Assembly (NCBI GenBank): GCA_023055355.1
Contig: JALJCS010000015.1
Location: 20,883,516-20,947,515 of the forward strand
Length of the DNA stretch: 64,000 nucleotides
Reading direction: 5' to 3'
Source: Agelaius tricolor
Lineage: Eukaryota; Chordata; Aves; Passeriformes; Icteridae
Shown: positions 1 to 17,657 of the stretch, piece by piece
Layout: the number at the start of each line of letters is the position of its first letter
Numbering within the stretch: the stretch's first letter is position 1
Notes under the pieces: model-generated
What the model was told of the DNA's origin: nothing
Database searches by the model: none
Seen by the model: the letters and a program-made list of their open reading frames with translations, nothing else
Translations under genes and position numbers: made by a program

Positions 1-340
1 CCATCAGTGACCTGTATCACCAGTTCAGGTGTTGGGCCTCCCCACTCTGTGTCCCTGTCCCCACACCCCTGGAACAAGGCAGGATGTGGGCTTGGGGGAT
101 TTACTTGTGTTGGTCCCAGTCTCCAGAGCAGGTTGTGAGTTTTCTGTCCCTGTTCTTGCACAAAAAAGATTACAAAAACAAGACATGGGAGCATGGGGGT
201 GTCTGTGGCACCCCATGCCACACCACAATGTGATGCTTGAGGGTGTGGAGCTCTTGATGACTGTGTCCCCTTTTTTGAGTGGCACAAACTACTTCTTTCC
301 ACATCTGGCCTCTTAAGTCCTGCTGCTGTTCCCCATGCAG

Positions 341-3300
341 GGCTTTCTTCCTGGCTCTCTTCAAGCACCTGATGTTCCTGGAGAAGAGGGGCTGTCCCCG
401 CACAGCCCTGGAGTTCTGCAAGCTCATTCTGAGGTAGGTGCCTCCACTGAGGGTGGAGTGCCTGGGTTTGGGGGGGACAGTCACCCCAGACAGGTTCTGC
501 TGCTCCTGGGCTTGGTGTGGGCTCATCATCCCCCTTAGAGCTGCATGGATCTGTGCTGGGATGTGCTGGTGCTCTTGGAGAGGTGATGGGTGAGGAGGGG
601 CCCTGGGTGGCCTGTGACTGCCAAACTATGGCTGAGCTTGGAGGCTCAGCACAGCAAAGTGTGGCAGTGGGTCCTCCTCCTGGGTGGTGGCAGGGGACTG
701 TCCCCTCTATAGGGACACAGAGCTCTGTCATCCTGCTGGCCATGCAGGATGTGTTCCTGTTCTCTCCACTTGCTGAGTCACTGGATGTCACTGGGAGAGG
801 CTGTTTGACTCAGAAATCAGGGCAGCTCTCAGCTGTTGTGACACTGAGCTTGTTCTCTCCCCCTGCTCCCAAGCCTTGATCCTGAGGATGACCCTCTCTG
901 TGTGCTGCTGCTGATCGACTTCCTGTCCCTGCGGGCCAGGGAATACACCTTCCTGACCCGCCTCTTCCAGGAGTGGGAGGTGAGTGGCCAGCAGGTGAGG
1001 GCATGGCTGCCTGGGCTGCTCCCCACCAGGTGAGCCCTTTGGAGGGGATCTCACAGCCCAGCTGCCAGCCCAGAGCCATTGGAACGATCCATAAGGGCTG
1101 GGCCATTGGTTCCTGTAATCCTTGGGTCCTGCAAATAGTTGTTAGAACTGAAAATTGCTCACTCAGCTGTGGGGGCACGGAGCCAGCAGCTGGGAGCTCA
1201 CTTAGCCCCAGCAGGCAGAGCCCCAGCCCTGCACAGCCCAGCTCTGCTGTCAGCATCACTTCTCGGTACCTCTGTGTCCCTGATCCTGCAGAGTCACCGG
1301 AATCTGTCCCAGCTGCCCAATTTTGCCTTCTCGGTGCCACTGGCCTATTTCTTCCTGAGCCAGCAGGAAGAGCGCCCGGAGCTGGAGCGGAGCCAGGCCC
1401 GGGAGCGAGCGGCCCGGCTCATCCAGCTCGCGCTCATCATGTTCCCAAGCGGTGAGTCTGTCCCCTCTGGTGAGGCCATCCCCGGCGAGGGCTTTGTCAC
1501 TGTCCTCCTGGGACAGCCGGGGCTGCGTTCCCGGCAGGCAGGGCTGCGTTCCCGGCAGGGATGCAGAGGCAGGAATTTGCCAAGGGCCTTTGGGGAAGGA
1601 GCCCTGAGTCAGAGCGGAAGAGGTCGGGCAGAACGGCAGTGGCCGTGCCCAGTGTGGTGGGGAGAGTGCAGCTCTGGGCTCCTTCCCAGGGCTGGAGCCT
1701 GTCTGGGAAAGGGAGCAGAGCTGCAGAAGGGGCTGGAGCATCAGGAGCAGCTGAGACAGCTGGGGGGCTCAGCCTGGAGAAAAGGCTCAGGGGGTCCTTC
1801 TGGCCCTGCACAACTCCCTGACAGGAGGGGGCAGCCAGAGGAGTCAGGCTCTGCTCCCAGGGAACAGGGACAGAAAAAGAGGGAACAGCCTCAAAGTTTG
1901 GTATTTGGAACAATTCCTTCCCCAGAAGTGTTGTCCAGCCCTGGCACAGCTGCCCAGGGCACTGGTGGAGTCCCCAGTCCTGGAGGATATGGCACCTGAG
2001 GACATGAGTTAGGGGTGGTCTTGGCAGTGCTGTGGGAATGGTTGGGATCAATGATCTTAGAGGCTTTTCCAGCCTTTCAGTTCTGTGGTTCCATGATTCT
2101 GTCCTCCCTCCCCAGAGCAGCCAATGCTCCTCCAGCAGCAGTGGTCAGGGGTGAGCAGGCTGGGGGAGGGTGAGAGCTGGAGTACTGGAGCAGGGAGATG
2201 TCTCACCTCCTCAGGGCTGCCTGGAGCAAGGACAAGCCAGTCTCCTTGGCTCTCCCCAGAGGCACAGCTCTGTTTTGGATGTGCTCTCCCCATGGGTGCC
2301 CATCACTCTCCCTTTCATCCTGTGGATGCTGCTGTCCATGAAAGGAGCACACAGCCCTCAGGCCCAGGGGAGGGTGTGTGCAGCAGGAAGAACCAGCTCT
2401 CCAACAGAGATTCAGTTTGTGGAGGCTGGAAACATCTTTTAGGCTGCTCGTTGGGGTGACTGAAATAATGCCCTTGTGAGCACAGGGACCAGCAGTGTCC
2501 TCACCCTCTCTTTGTGTCCTTGTTGGTGCCCCAGGGGGTTCTGGCCCTGAGGAGTGGAGGGTGACCCCACCCCACACTGCCCCTCACCAGCAGGTCCAGA
2601 CGAGTTCTCTGCCTTTGTCTTGCAGTTCTGATGCCGCTGTTGGATCACTGCAGCGTGCAGCCCGATGCCAGGGTCGCCTCCCACCCCTTCTTTGGGCTGA
2701 ATGCCCAGATCAGGTAAGGCCTGGAGATGTTCTCAGCGAAGGGAAGGGATCGATTTTGCCGGCGGCGGGGATCTTGCATGCTCAGACAGCTAATGCAGAG
2801 CTTGTTTGGGTTTCCTGAGCAGGCTCATTTGGTAATGCCTCATTTGATAATCCTTTTGATAATGGATTTCCATAATGGCCTCTGGATGGAGCTGACAGAC
2901 CCACCTCAGCCCAAGGTGGACGGGTCAGAAGTTCAGCCCAGAGCCTGTTGGTGTGTGCAGGGAGGGAGGGTGACGCGTGTGTCCTCCCAGGGCAGGCTGT
3001 CTCCAACCAGTCTGCCTTCCCTGGACTCATGGTCTTCCTCAGCGTGCGAAGGCTCTCCCTCAGGCCAGGGCAGTGTTCCTTCATTTCATGGCTCTGCTTA
3101 GCCTAAAAATAGATGGAGGCAGAAGTTCTGGTGGAGGTGGATGGCAGCATCCAGGCGGGAGCCTGCGAGTCCTCTCCTGTTCCCACGCCAAAGGCTAGCA
3201 CAGAGCTGAGCCCTGACCATCCCGTGAGGAGCAGGAGGAGGAGGAGGATGCCGTGATTAACAGCCCTCTCCCACAGCCAGTCGCCCGCCCTGAACCAGCT

Positions 3301-5355
3301 GACATCCCTGTACGTGGGCAGGACACACGCCCTGTGGAAGGACCCGGCTGTCATGGCCTGGCTGGAGCCCCATGCCCACGAGGTTCTGCGCATGGTGGAC
3401 GCCCGGGACGCGCTGGTGCAGGAGGCCGAGCACAAGTGAGCTCAGAGGGTGCAGGACAGGGTTCCTCTGCCAGGGACAGAGTGGGACAGAGGGTCTGTCC
3501 TGGGCAGCAGCAGTTCCCTGTCTGGGACAGGCTCAGAGCCCCACAGCTGCTGCTCTGATGCCAAGGTCACAGCATGGGGCCAGGAAGGCAGTGGCTCTTC
3601 CATGCTTTTCACAAATGGGAATGTAGAGCTGAACCTGGACTGCATATCCTGCACTGCCTTCCTCAGGCTTGGCTGTCACCTGTACCCTGGAATCATCCTG
3701 GAGAGGGTGGAGGGGTGGCCTGGAAGGGCAGGTATAGCCACACAGGGCAGGTGAGAGCTTAGGAACAGTGCTGAGAAACAGGAGAGAGCTGTCAGGTGTC
3801 CTAAACCAAGGTCAATCTGCTCATTCCTGAGCTCTCTGCTCTTTCTCCAGAGCTCAGCAGCTCCCACCCCCTTTGGCTCACTCTAAGCAAGCTCCATCCA
3901 ATATGGCCTTGTCCCCCAGAGCCAGGGAAGCTGCTGACAGTGCACCTGCAGCAGCAGAAATGGGAATGTGCCTGCTCAGGGCTCACTGCTCTGTCCCCTC
4001 CCTGTCTCAGGAGGAAGATCCGGTACCAGAGCGCTCCCAGGAACATCTACCGGCACATCATCCTCTCGGAGATGAAGGAGGCCACAGCAGCCCTGCCTCT
4101 GGTGAGGGGCCTGATGGGCCACAGGGGCTGTGGTGGCGCTTGTGTCCCTGCTGGGCCCATCCTAACCCCTATCACTCATGGCTTCTGTGGGTGCCCATGT
4201 TTGCTGCTGCTGGATGCAGCCTTCATTCCTTCCTTTCTCCTTCATTCCTTCCTTTCTCCTCTCCCTGCAGGAGGTGACCTCCCAGCCAGTGATGGGGTTT
4301 GACCCCCTGCCTCCTCTGGATTCCATTGTTTCCTACACCCGCCCGGAAAGGTACCGCCTCCTGCTCTGGCACAGCCAGCCGTGTCCCCTGCACGCCCTCA
4401 GCCCCAGGCCAGGCTGCACGCGGGCACTCGGGGCTGGCATCTCCTCCATGGCAGAGGAAGAGCTGTGGTGCTCCAGGCAGGCAGAGCTACAGGCTGGACT
4501 GGTCCTGCTGCTTCCCATGGTGGTCACCACTGGCCATTCCCAGCCATAGGGCAAAAGCCAGGGAAACCCAGGTCATGGCTCATTGGGAGGGTTTGGGGTA
4601 AATGGAAATTTAAATACAGCCAGTCCTGGTGTTGGGGTGATGCCACATGTGTGTTCCACACCAGTCCACTCAGAGCAGAGCTGGTAGGATCATGGAATCC
4701 TGGCATGGTTTGAGTTCAAAAGACCTTAAAGCTCATCTCATTCTACCCCCTGCTGTGGGCAGGGACACTTTCCAGTAGACCAGGCTGCTCCAAGCCCCTT
4801 CCAACCTGGCCTTGGTTGTGCTTTTAATGACTGGTTTGCTCAGAGTTGCTTCTCAGAGTTGCCTGAATTCAGAGTCCCATTGGAACTCCCCAGTTCCCTC
4901 CCTGAGGTTCCAGCTGCACCATGGTTCTCCCAGCACCGCCCACATCCCACTGGGCTGTACCTTCACCATGGTGCCACTTGTGTCTTCCAGGACAAGCCAT
5001 CCCTCCAACGAAAGCACTTTATCCCTCTTCTTCCGCTCGCTGTTGCCAAATTTTAACTTGCAGGTGAGTGCAGGCTGGGGTTTGGGTGCACCGTTCCCCC
5101 ACGGTGTTCCCGCTCCAGGAGCTGCTGCTGCCGGTTTGGCCGCGGTGCTGTCCCTGTCCCTGTCCCTGCCAGCGCCGTGCTGCTCCCTTGCAGGGGGACA
5201 TCCGGCACGACGGGGACGACGAGGCCGGGGCGGCGCAGGACCTCAACCAGGGGGTGAACCGGCTGATGGCGGCCATGCGGGACATGCTGGCCAACATCCA
5301 GTTCCAGGAGCCGCCCCGCGAGGACAATCCCGAGGGCGACGGCGACTGGGACTGA
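341..5355 (+). CDS. TCF25: TCF25 (ribosome quality control / transcription factor 25), 3' part
   Basis: This is the C-terminal half of TCF25, the vertebrate counterpart of yeast Rqc1, a ribosome-quality-control factor acting with Listerin and NEMF and also described as a transcriptional repressor. Nine exons are visible: 341-433, 874-979, 1292-1451, 2626-2713, 3277-3435, 4011-4101, 4271-4350, 4991-5063 and 5194-5355. All have AG/GT borders and consistent phase, and they give about 336 residues ending in an acidic EGDGDWD tail followed by TGA. Recognisable family blocks are [52 protein letters not shown] and [13 protein letters not shown]. The N-terminal basic region lies left of the window, so the gene is partial only because of the window edge. 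Introns carry CR1 fragments. An AATAAA lies 65 bp past the stop. TCF25 upstream of MC1R is the conserved vertebrate order. Confidence 0.96.
1717..2101 (+). mobile_element. CR1 LINE 3' fragment
   Basis: In a TCF25 intron: GGCTGGAGCATCAGGAGCAG, GGGCTCAGCCTGGAGAAAAG, CAGGGCACTGGTGGAGTCCC, GGGATCAATGATCTTAGAGG and the tail CCATGATTCTGTC. Confidence 0.85.
4686..4816 (-). mobile_element. CR1 LINE 3' fragment
   Basis: Antisense CR1 tail in the TCF25 intron before the exon at 4991: ATCATGGAATCCTGGCATGG, AGACCTTAAAGCTCATCTCA, GGGCAGGGACACTTTCC. Confidence 0.85.
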
Positions 5356-5419
5356 GCCGGGCTGTCCCTCCCTCCCTGCCCAGAGCCTCTGCTGTCACCC
5401 CCCATTTGTGTCGCACTCC

Positions 5420-5425
5420 AATAAA
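5420..5425 (+). terminator. TCF25 polyadenylation signal
   Basis: Canonical AATAAA 65 bp after the TCF25 stop codon, directly upstream of a cACAAACGG stretch. The 3' UTR is therefore very short. Confidence 0.85.
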
Positions 5426-7289
5426 GTCACACAAACGGACTGGCTGTGGGAATGGGCTCTTCTGAGGAGGGGGCTGCAGCCATGGCAGCGTGGCCTCCAT
5501 CCAGGGAGGGGGGGCTGAAGCTACAGCCATGGGCCTTGTTCAGGGCCCCTCTCTCAACAGGGGACAAGGGCTGTCTGAGCATGTCCGAGCTAATCAACAG
5601 CAGCTGTCCCTTGTCCCCATGGCAGCTTAGTCCCCTTCTGGCCTCCTCTACACACAATTTCCATCCTATTCCCCTCCCTGTTCTCCTGGCTCTTGTCCTT
5701 AATTCCCAGAGGGCTTTTACTGCCCTCTTCTTCAGCTCCTTTGTGCTTCCCGTAGCCTGGAGCTTCCTTCCCTCCACAAAATACTCTGCACCCTCACTAC
5801 ACTGAACCTTCCAAAGGTCTGAGAGTCCCCTGTGCCACTAGAATTGTGCAAGGAGCAGCTTTTTCAGCCTTTTATTTATGTTTGGAGAAGAAATCTTGCC
5901 CCCTTCTTTGTTTGTCCCTCCTTATTCCCTCACCTTCACCTAGAGCAAGGAGCGAGGTAAGCCACAGTCAAACCTTAACTCATCCTTGTTCCCGTAAAGC
6001 TTTTTTCCCTTTTTTTGCTGAGTAATGGTGAATACATGGAATAAATCCCTGTTCCTGCTGTATTACCTCCCTGGAGGATGTAGCTGGGCTGGGTGTGCAG
6101 ACCCCAAGTCTTGAGCCAGCCCACCCTGGCTCCATTCCCCACTGGTACATCCAAATCCCATGGGATCCCGTCCCCGTAATTTGGCACTGGGGCAGCCTGG
6201 GCCCCCTGCCCGCTGTGCACAGCTGAGCCGTTTCCATCCCTGCCGGAGGGAAGGGCTTCCCGGCGGAAGTGGGTACCCGTGGGACCGGCCTGCCCGCGGA
6301 GCTGTGAATGACTCTTTGGCAGCCCGCGGCTCCAGGCATCAACACGGACCCAAGGCACATGATGGTCAGCTGGGCCCTGTCCCCGCAGCCTCCCCGCGGC
6401 GCCGTGCTCTGCTCTGTCCCATTTAACCGTGCCCTGGACGATCCCTATCGCGTCCCATGCCCGCCCCCTTGTACAACATCGCCCCTGGGGCCATGGGAAT
6501 GGGGCCCTCCCAGTCCCAGTGGGTGGGACAGCCTGGATCGGGCCGTGCAGAGGGTCCTACAGGGGTCCCTGAAGTGCATGGATAGCTCAGGGGGTGTGGG
6601 TGACCCCCTCAGCAGGTGGGACCCCCCAAGACACGAGTCCCAAGGGGCACATTGACCCCCGCAGGACACAGAGGCCTTGGGGCACAGGGGACCCCTCAAG
6701 ATATGCAGACCCCCGGGTTTCAGGGGTCCCCTCCAGCAGACACAGGACCTCAGGACACATGGGGACCCTAAGGTGCACATTCCCCCAGGGCACAGAGGAC
6801 CCCGATGGCAGCACTCCCAAGGTGCATGACCCCAGGCGTGCATGGACCACCCCAGGGCATTTGAGACCCCTGGGCACACGGTGGGTGATCCCGAGCAATC
6901 GGGGTCCCCAGGGCCACCCTGGGGGTGTCTCAGCCCTGGCCTCGGCAGCAGCCCCCTCACTGCCAGGGTGCCTCCCTCACGCAGGTGCCCACCCTCCTCG
7001 GAGGAGGAGCTGCGGGAGCCGCTTTAAAGTGGGGCAGAGAAAGGGCCCTTTCTTCCCCAGCACCCTGGGCCCGCGGGCGTGGGACGCCGGGCAGCGCTGG
7101 CACAGAGAGCAGCACCCGAGGGTCCCGGCGGGCGCGCGGCACCCCCGGCACATCCCAGGCCTCCCGTCCCCAATTCCTCGGCATCCCCTCGGCCTCGCCG
7201 CCGGGCGCCGCGGGAGAACTGGCGGGGCACAACGGGGGCTCGGGGGCTGTGCGGGTGCCGCGGGGGGCCCCGGGGCTGAGGAGGGGCTC
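5426..7289. other. TCF25-MC1R intergenic region and MC1R 5' flank
   Basis: No protein-coding exon was recognised here. From about 6580 to 6910 the sequence is a degenerate array of GGGACCCC / CCAGGACACAGG-like units. The last 300 bp before MC1R are very GC-rich and probably hold the MC1R promoter and 5' UTR. The open frame that runs into MC1R from 6594 has G/C-repeat composition and no similarity to melanocortin receptors, so it is treated as non-coding. A TCATGTGC (M-box core, minus strand) lies at 6355-6362. Confidence 0.6.
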
Positions 7290-8234
7290 ATGTCGACGCT
7301 GGCCCCCCTGCGTCTGCTGCGCGAGCCCTCGAATGCCAGCGAGGGCAACCACAGCAACGCCACGGTCGGGGCCGGGGGCGGCTGGTGCCAGGGGCTGGAC
7401 ATTCCCAACGAGCTGTTCCTGGCGCTGGGGCTGGTGAGCCTGGTGGAGAACCTGCTGGTGGTGGCCGCCATCCTGAAGAACAGGAACCTGCACTCGCCCA
7501 CCTACTACTTCATCTGCTGCCTGGCGGTGTCGGACATGCTGGTGAGCATCAGCAACCTGGCGGAGATGCTCTTCATGCTGCTGCTGGAGCACGGGGTGCT
7601 GGTGATGCGCCCCAGCATCATCCGCCACATGGACAGCGTCATCGACACGCTCATCTGCAGCTCCGTGGTCTCGTCCCTCTCCTTCCTGGGGGTCATCGCC
7701 GTGGACCGCTACATCACCATCTTCTACGCCCTGCGCTACCACAGCATCATGACCCTGCAGCGCGCCGTGGTCACCATGGCCAGCGTCTGGCTGGCCAGCA
7801 CCATCTCCAGCGCCATCCTGATTGCCTACTACCGCAGCAACACCGTCCTCCTCTGCCTCATCAGCTTCTTCCTCTTCATGCTGGTCCTCATGCTGGTGCT
7901 CTACATCCACATGTTTGCCCTGGCCCGCCACCACCTCCACAGCATCTCCAGCCAGCAGAAGCCACCCACTGCCCACCGTGGTGGCAGCCTGAAGGGTGCC
8001 GTCACCCTCACCATCCTCCTGGGTGTCTTCTTTATCTGCTGGGGGCCCTTCTTCTTCCACCTCATCCTCATCGTCACCTGTCCCACCAACCCATTCTGCA
8101 CCTGCTTCTTCAGCTACTTCAACCTCTTCCTCATCCTCATCATCTGTAACTCGGTGATTGACCCCCTCATCTACGCCTTCCGGAGCCAGGAGCTCCGGCG
8201 GACGCTGCAGGAGGTGGTGACGTGCTCCTGGTAG
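7290..8234 (+). CDS. MC1R: Melanocortin 1 receptor
   Basis: Intronless 314-residue class A GPCR that couples alpha-MSH to Gs/cAMP in melanocytes and switches pigment from pheomelanin to eumelanin. The start at 7290 gives [20 protein letters not shown], the usual bird N-terminus, with N-glycosylation sites NAS and NAT. Seven hydrophobic segments are visible, with DRY at 139-141 in the form D-R-Y-I-T, the melanocortin-type TM6 ([12 protein letters not shown]) and TM7 motif NSVIDPLIY. The C-terminal Cys at 312 lies in the TCSW tail. Positions where activating melanism alleles occur in other birds carry the ordinary residues: V85, E92, H215 and R230. An in-frame upstream ATG at 6594 is rejected because the extra 232 residues are repeat-like. 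AATAAA follows at 8353. Confidence 0.98.
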   Translation: MSTLAPLRLLREPSNASEGNHSNATVGAGGGWCQGLDIPNELFLALGLVSLVENLLVVAAILKNRNLHSPTYYFICCLAVSDMLVSISNLAEMLFMLLLEHGVLVMRPSIIRHMDSVIDTLICSSVVSSLSFLGVIAVDRYITIFYALRYHSIMTLQRAVVTMASVWLASTISSAILIAYYRSNTVLLCLISFFLFMLVLMLVLYIHMFALARHHLHSISSQQKPPTAHRGGSLKGAVTLTILLGVFFICWGPFFFHLILIVTCPTNPFCTCFFSYFNLFLILIICNSVIDPLIYAFRSQELRRTLQEVVTCSW

Positions 8235-8352
8235 GCAGCGGGACACGGTACCGGCACGGCCACCCCCGCCCTGAAACGGGCAGACGGATGGACTGACGGA
8301 CGGACGGGACGAGCCGCGGGGTGCCCGGTCGGGGCGAGGGACTCGCGGTTCC

Positions 8353-8358
8353 AATAAA
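8353..8358 (+). terminator. MC1R polyadenylation signal
   Basis: AATAAA 119 bp after the MC1R stop, followed by a G/T-rich stretch. Confidence 0.8.
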
Positions 8359-8892
8359 GGCTCTTTGCAGTGACGCTGTGGCTGGCATCGGGCGGCCCCG
8401 GGGAGCCCCGAGGGGAGAGGTCCCTCCCGGTCCCGCCGGTCGCTCAAGGGTCACTTGCTCCCGGCGGGAACCGGGAAGGACCGGCTGGGCGGCGGGAGGC
8501 TGGATCCTACGCGGGGGGTGGTCCCGGCCGCCCCCGGACAAAGGGCCCATCACCGTCGCCTTTGTTCTCGGGCCGCGCCCGCCGCCGCCCACCTCATCAC
8601 CCGCACCGGCACCGTCCCCGCTCCCGCGGGGGCGACCGCCGACCGGGACCCCCAGGGTGGCCCTCCCGTACCCTGTCCCCACCCCTCCCCGTTCCGGGAC
8701 GCCGTTGGGAGGGGTGTCCCCTGTGTGTCCCCCCGTCCCGCCGCCGCCGCCGCCGCCCCGGGATGCTCCCGCCGCCGCCGGGCGGTCCCAGGGTCCCCGC
8801 CCGGGTCCCCGGGGTGTCGCCGCTCCCCGCGGGTGCCGGAGGCGCCCCCGGGCCGTGCCCCCCGCCCGTGCCGGGGTCCCCGCTCCGCCGCG
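8359..8892. other. MC1R-TUBB3 intergenic CpG-rich DNA
   Basis: No coding exon was recognised. The sequence is very GC-rich and dense in CpG, with CCG runs around 8741-8780. It leads into the TUBB3 promoter. In human, MC1R-TUBB3 read-through transcripts are known; nothing here proves or excludes them. Confidence 0.6.
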
Positions 8893-9158
8893 GCGGGGCG
8901 TGGCGGCGGGCGGGGCCGGGCGGGGCGTGGCGGGCGGTGCCGGTGCCGCAGGGCTGTTGCGGCGCTGCGGCGGCGGCCGCTGATTGGCTGCGGCCGGCGG
9001 TGACGTCAGCGGCCGGCCCGGTGCGGCGGCGGGAGCCTATAAAGGATGCGGCGGCGGCCGCGCCGCCCCCCGCGCTCCCGGTGCCGCTCCGCTCCGGTGC
9101 CGCTCCGCTCCCGGCCCCAGCCCGCTCCCGTCCCGCTCCGCTCCGGCCCGGCCGCACC
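8893..9158 (+). promoter_or_regulatory. TUBB3 promoter and 5' UTR
   Basis: A compact, ordered promoter. Repeated GGGGCGTGG / GGGCGGGG GC boxes occupy 8893-8935. An inverted CCAAT box (ATTGG) is at 8983-8987, a perfect cAMP-response palindrome TGACGTCA at 9001-9008, and a TATA box TATAAA at 9038-9043. The start codon is 116 bp after the TATA box. The order GC box, CCAAT, CRE, TATA fits a regulated, sharply initiating gene. Confidence 0.75.
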
Positions 9159-12132
<2,974 letters not shown>

Positions 12133-12329
12133 CGCCCGCCGCCCCCCGGCACTGCCCGCAGCCCCCCCGGCTTTGCGCTGCTGCAGCCCCAGGTGCTGCT
12201 CCCCTGCCATCCCCTCAGTGTCTCCTGACCCCGTCCCCCCCTGAGCCGGCTCGGCCCCTCGCCCCCCTTCCTACCTCCCCCCTTTTCGTTTTTTACTGGT
12301 TTGTGTCTTATTATTTTTTTTGAATACTT

Positions 12330-12335
12330 AATAAA
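12330..12335 (+). terminator. TUBB3 polyadenylation signal
   Basis: AATAAA in an AT-rich patch 198 bp after the TUBB3 stop. Confidence 0.85.
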
Positions 12336-12727
12336 TTTATTGCTGTCCAGGTAGTACCTGTCTGTGCCTGCTGGGTAGGGGGACAGGGGACACCCACACG
12401 GTTCAGCCCCCCCAGCCACTGCCAGCCAGGGGAGGTGTTTGGGAAGCCCCCATGCAGTGCCCCCCACCCTTCTGCCCCTCAGATCCAGCTGCCCCAGGCA
12501 GGCTGTGCCTTTGTCCCCACTGTCACCCTTCTCCAAGCTCGGGGGGTGTGGCCCTGTGCCAGGACACAGTTGGCCCTTTGTTCCCCAATCTGAGGTGGTA
12601 GCACAGACCCCGGGGACCCCAGGGTGTTTCCCCAGGGCTGGGTGTGTGCCCAGTTGTGAAGGACTCAGGACACTCCTGGCTCTGAGCCCCCAGCTTTGGA
12701 GGCCATCGACTGGTAGGGCTATGGGCT

Positions 12728-13015
12728 ATAAGAACAGGGGCTGTGGGAATGGGGACAGTGGGGCTGGGGGCTGTGGCGATGGGGACACTGGGGATGGAGG
12801 CTGTAGGGGTGGGGTCTGTAGGAGTGGAGACAGTGGGGATGGAGGGTGTAGGTTGTGGGGATGGGAATTCTGGAGCTGGGGGCTGTCGGGGTGGGGACAG
12901 TGTGGGTGGCAGCAGTGCGGCTGTCGTGGTGGGCACAGTGCGGATTGGCAGCAGTGCGGCTGTCGCGGTGGGGATGGCAGCAGTGGGGCTGTCGCGGTGG
13001 GGACAGTGCGGATGT
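12728..13015. repeat. GGGGACAGTGGGG-type degenerate minisatellite
   Basis: Repeated variants of GGGGATGGGGACAGTGGGGCTG and GGGCTGTCGCGGTGGGGACA run for nearly 300 bp between TUBB3 and DEF8. The units are imperfect. Long open frames across it reflect the repeat and not a gene. Confidence 0.75.
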
Positions 13016-13250
13016 CGCGGAGCGGCCCCGCCCGGGCGCGGCGGGTGCAGTGCGGTCTGCCGGCCGGCAGGGGGCGGCAGCACGCAGGGCGCGGGGGCGG
13101 GGCCTGGCGAGGGTGGGGCCTGGCAGGGGGCGGGGCCTGTCGGGCGCGGCGGCGCGCGCGGTGAGCGGGGCGGGGGCGCTGCCCCCTGGTGGGCGCGCGG
13201 GAGGGGCCGCGGGGGACGGGAGGTGACAGCGGGGGACAGGAGGGGACAGG
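13016..13250 (+). promoter_or_regulatory. Probable DEF8 promoter / first non-coding exon
   Basis: A CpG-dense block with GGGGCGGGGCC boxes, containing GTGAGCGGGG at 13160, which could be the donor of a non-coding first exon. It lies about 1 kb upstream of the first DEF8 coding exon, which itself begins after a splice-acceptor-like GGGCAGCAG at 14057-14065. This is inferred from composition and position only. Confidence 0.4.
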
Positions 13251-13489
13251 AGGGGACAGCGGGGCCCTCGGGGGGCCGGGATGCGTGGACGGTGCCGGTA
13301 CGTGGTGACCGCGGGCCGAAGCGGGCGGTGGCGGCGGGGCAGGGCGGGGGCACGGGCGTGGGAGGCGGAGAGACGCGTCTGTCCGCGGGGACGGACACGG
13401 GGACAGGGACGGGAAGACTGGAACGGAGACGGGGTATGGTGCCAGCAACGACGTGTCGGGGACGGGGACGGTGCTGGGGTGGTGGTGCT

Positions 13490-14035
13490 TGTGACAGAAT
13501 GCCGGTGCCGGTGTGTCGGTGGCAGTGCCGGGGTGCCGGTTTGTCGATGTCACTGCCGGTGTGTCGGTGTTTGTGGCAGTGCTGCTGTTTCTGTGGCTGT
13601 ACCAGGGTGTCGGTGGCAGTGAGGAGGTGTCGGTTTGGGGGTGTCAGTGCCCGTGACGGGGTTTCAGCGTTGCTGTTGGGGTGCCGGTGCCGGTGCTGGT
13701 ACCCCGGTGGGTGCACCGGCTCTTGCTGCTCGTGGGGAACCGTCGGTGCTGAGGTGGCAGTGCCAGCCGGGGTGTCAGTGCTGGTAACGGGGTGTTGGTG
13801 ACAGTGTCGCTGGTGCTGGGACATCAGTGCCATGGCAGGGTGGTGGTGACAGTGCCGGTGCTGCTGAGGTGCTATTGGTGCCTGGCATGGGGTGACTGTG
13901 CTGGTGCCAGGGTGTGGGTGCTGGTGATGCCGGGCAGGTGCCTGTCACGGGATGCCGGTGCTGGTATTTGGGTGCTGATGGTATTCAGGGTGCTGGTGCC
14001 AGGGTGCCCGTGCCGCTGCCGCTGCCCGTGCTGGG
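13490..14035. repeat. Degenerate GTGCCGGTG repeat array in DEF8 5' intron
   Basis: About 550 bp made largely of short imperfect units such as GCCGGTGTGTCGGTGGCAGT and GGGTGCTGGTG. It sits just upstream of the first DEF8 coding exon and probably lies within the 5' UTR intron. No coding exon was recognised in it. Confidence 0.65.
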
Positions 14036-14075
14036 CTGACTGAGGCAGTGTCCCCTGGGCAGCAGGACGGTGGCA

Positions 14076-17657
<3,582 letters not shown>

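Noticed and set aside
6594..7289. 232-codon N-terminal extension of the MC1R reading frame
   Set aside because: It is repeat-like G/C DNA with no receptor similarity; MC1R length and N-terminus fit the start at 7290.
6957..8447. 496-codon open frame antisense to MC1R
   Set aside because: Composition (Asp/Glu/His/Gln-rich) is what the complement of a GC-rich, hydrophobic coding sequence gives. No independent evidence.
12728..13015. Possible CRISPR-like array or coding repeat upstream of DEF8
   Set aside because: Units are degenerate, without spacers, in eukaryotic DNA; it is a simple minisatellite.
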